A stretch of DNA of 64,000 nucleotides, taken from Trochalopteron elliotii (taxonomy: Eukaryota > Chordata > Aves > Passeriformes > Leiothrichidae). Below are positions 62,661-64,000 of this stretch, in pieces. Below the pieces are notes generated by a model. That model was not told where the DNA came from. It was given only the letters and a program-made list of their open reading frames with translations, and ran no database searches. Where the stretch lies: positions 382,722-446,721 of the forward strand of contig JANPWX010000028.1 in NCBI GenBank assembly GCA_024734555.1, in the 5' to 3' direction. The number at the start of each line of letters is the position of its first letter. Positions within the stretch are counted from its first letter, which is position 1. The translations under genes and the position numbers were made by a program.

Positions 62661-63654
62661 CAGGGACTTTCCTGCCTCTTTTAAATTTAAGCCACGCTTA
62701 ACCTTCTCTCAACCCTTTTAGAGTCATCTGTATAGCGGGGACAGTGGCTCTAGGCTTGCTGTTCACCCCATTATAGAAGACCTGGAAGTGCTGCTAATTG
62801 GCCCCCGACATACGCTCAGCCGCAAGCAAGGGCGAGGGAGAGGGACGGGGGCGAAGGTGCACTTGGGTTGTACAGAAATAGAGTTTACAGACTACTTTCT
62901 CACCGGCGACTATATTTTTTTTCTGCAGTTGATAATGCTTGACTGACTAGCCGCCGTCAGCTCCTTGCTGTCAGTTTTACACGCCACGTCTCCTTAGGGT
63001 GAAGCGATCTGCCTCACATGGGGGGCGGAGGGAAGAAGAGGTCAATGATATAAGTATGTTTTCCTTAGTGACCGCTTCTATGGATCCCTGCTGGGTAGTT
63101 ACAGAAAATCATGTCTTTGAAGGGGAAAGGACCCTGTAGATATTTTACTCTCTGGTGGCACCCGACTTCAATGTCCGAAAAGATTTGCAAAAATCACTGT
63201 GAATGGCAGAACATGGCCATAACCTTCCTGGAAATGTTCCTCAAGATTTTCGAAGGGAGGACAGGAAAATATCTTTCTGGTGGAAAACAATATATTTTTT
63301 CCCCTGAAGCCTGAATACGTGACTCTCCTACATCAAATAAGCGTTGCCTCACCAATTGCCTAAAACCCAGACTTGCATTTTAAAGTCCGGAAATAAAAGT
63401 AACCCCAGAAAGGTGTTTCGGATATATATATTATTCCATTAGCAGATAACTATATATATAGATTCTTCTCTCTTTCATCATCCCATAAAAAAATTAATCG
63501 GACAGACATATGGATAACAGGTTGTTCGATAAATTTAAATACAAACAGTTATTTCAAAAAGTCGAGAAATGAAAACAACATGCCACATAGCAACCTACAG
63601 AAACCTAATGAGGAGTAAAATAATCAACAAGGGGCATTCCTCTAAAAATAAAAA
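62661..63654. other. Spacer between CpG islands 5 and 6
   Basis: Mixed composition falling to AT-rich at 63.2-63.65 kb, with two short TATATA runs (63421-63431 and 63451-63460). No gene seen. The 67-codon frame at 63111-63314 shows no recognised domain. Confidence 0.45.
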
Positions 63655-64000
63655 CAATCCAGGCGATCTGTCCATCCGCCGTAGAGCGGGCAGGCTGCGC
63701 GCACCCCGCTGTGCGGCTTGGAGGGGTGCGGAGCGGTGTGGAGCAAGGGGTCAGGGTCTCCTCGGCGGGAACGCGAGGCGGCTGGCTCTAGAGGGAGGGA
63801 AAAGAATAAAAAACGGGCAGGATCAGCAACCCCGTGCCCAGAGGCTTCTACGGGACCTCCCCGGCACCATCGCCGCATCGACCCCGTCCCTGCCTGCACG
63901 CCGCAGCCGCCTTCCGCCGGCGCTGCGCCGCGGAGAGCCCGGCGGAGGAGCGGGGCAACTCGCCCCTACACCGGCAGGTCCCGGGGCCATCGACTCCGAG
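63655..64000. promoter_or_regulatory. CpG island 6, cut by the window edge
   Basis: Dense CpG from 63.66 kb to the end of the window. Small frames are open on both strands, including a minus-strand ATG near 63989, but nothing is recognisable. A first exon or 5' untranslated region could lie here or just beyond the edge. Confidence 0.78.

Noticed and set aside
1..64000. tRNA genes, rRNA or CRISPR arrays
   Set aside because: No TTCGA-type T-loop with a matching acceptor stem, no rRNA-like sequence and no spaced direct repeats were seen on either strand.

Overview
This is vertebrate nuclear DNA, and the repeats point to a bird. Three clear and one doubtful CR1 LINE fragments are present; two keep the CR1 3' end, which has a short octamer tail and no poly(A). 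Two solo LTRs of one ERV family are each flanked by a perfect 5-bp target-site duplication. Their outer ends (TGTCCTGG... / ...CCACTACA on the minus strand) resemble avian, especially passerine, ERVL-type LTRs. 'Passerine' is an inference, not a proof. No bacterial, plasmid or organelle features were seen.

No intact protein-coding gene can be supported. All open frames are short, lack recognisable domains, and are explained by repeats, GC-rich islands or chance. The window reads as a gene desert of about 57 kb running into a 6.6-kb cluster of CpG islands at the right end. That layout is typical of the flank of a developmental regulatory gene, but the gene cannot be named from this sequence.

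Region by region. 0-1.2 kb: a TG-rich microsatellite, then a decayed Ty3/Gypsy-type gag remnant whose homology runs colinearly through several reading-frame changes, a perfect 43-bp duplication of part of that gag, and an A-rich tract. 1.2-11.3 kb: unique sequence with one CR1 3' end (minus strand). 11.3-11.8 kb: first solo LTR. 12.6-12.8 kb: CR1 3' end (plus). 17.75-18.77 kb: old CR1 reverse-transcriptase fragment (plus). 24.4-25.0 kb: CR1 fragment (minus). 30.1-30.25 kb: 21-bp perfect inverted repeat. 32.3-32.85 kb: second solo LTR, same family and orientation as the first. 33-55 kb: AT-rich unique sequence with homopolymers, a polypyrimidine/poly(C) block and a perfect palindrome of two POU octamers. 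55-58 kb: two CTCF-like motifs in the same orientation, one on each side of the first CpG island. 57.4-64 kb: six CpG-rich blocks separated by AT-rich stretches, with a possible CCAAT/TATA promoter, an ONECUT-like site, a long homopurine tract and a homeodomain-motif-rich element. The last island runs off the window edge.

The most noteworthy items are the Gypsy-like gag relic, the pair of LTRs that vary in internal 15-bp repeat number and carry paired AP-1 motifs, and the CTCF/CpG-island boundary.
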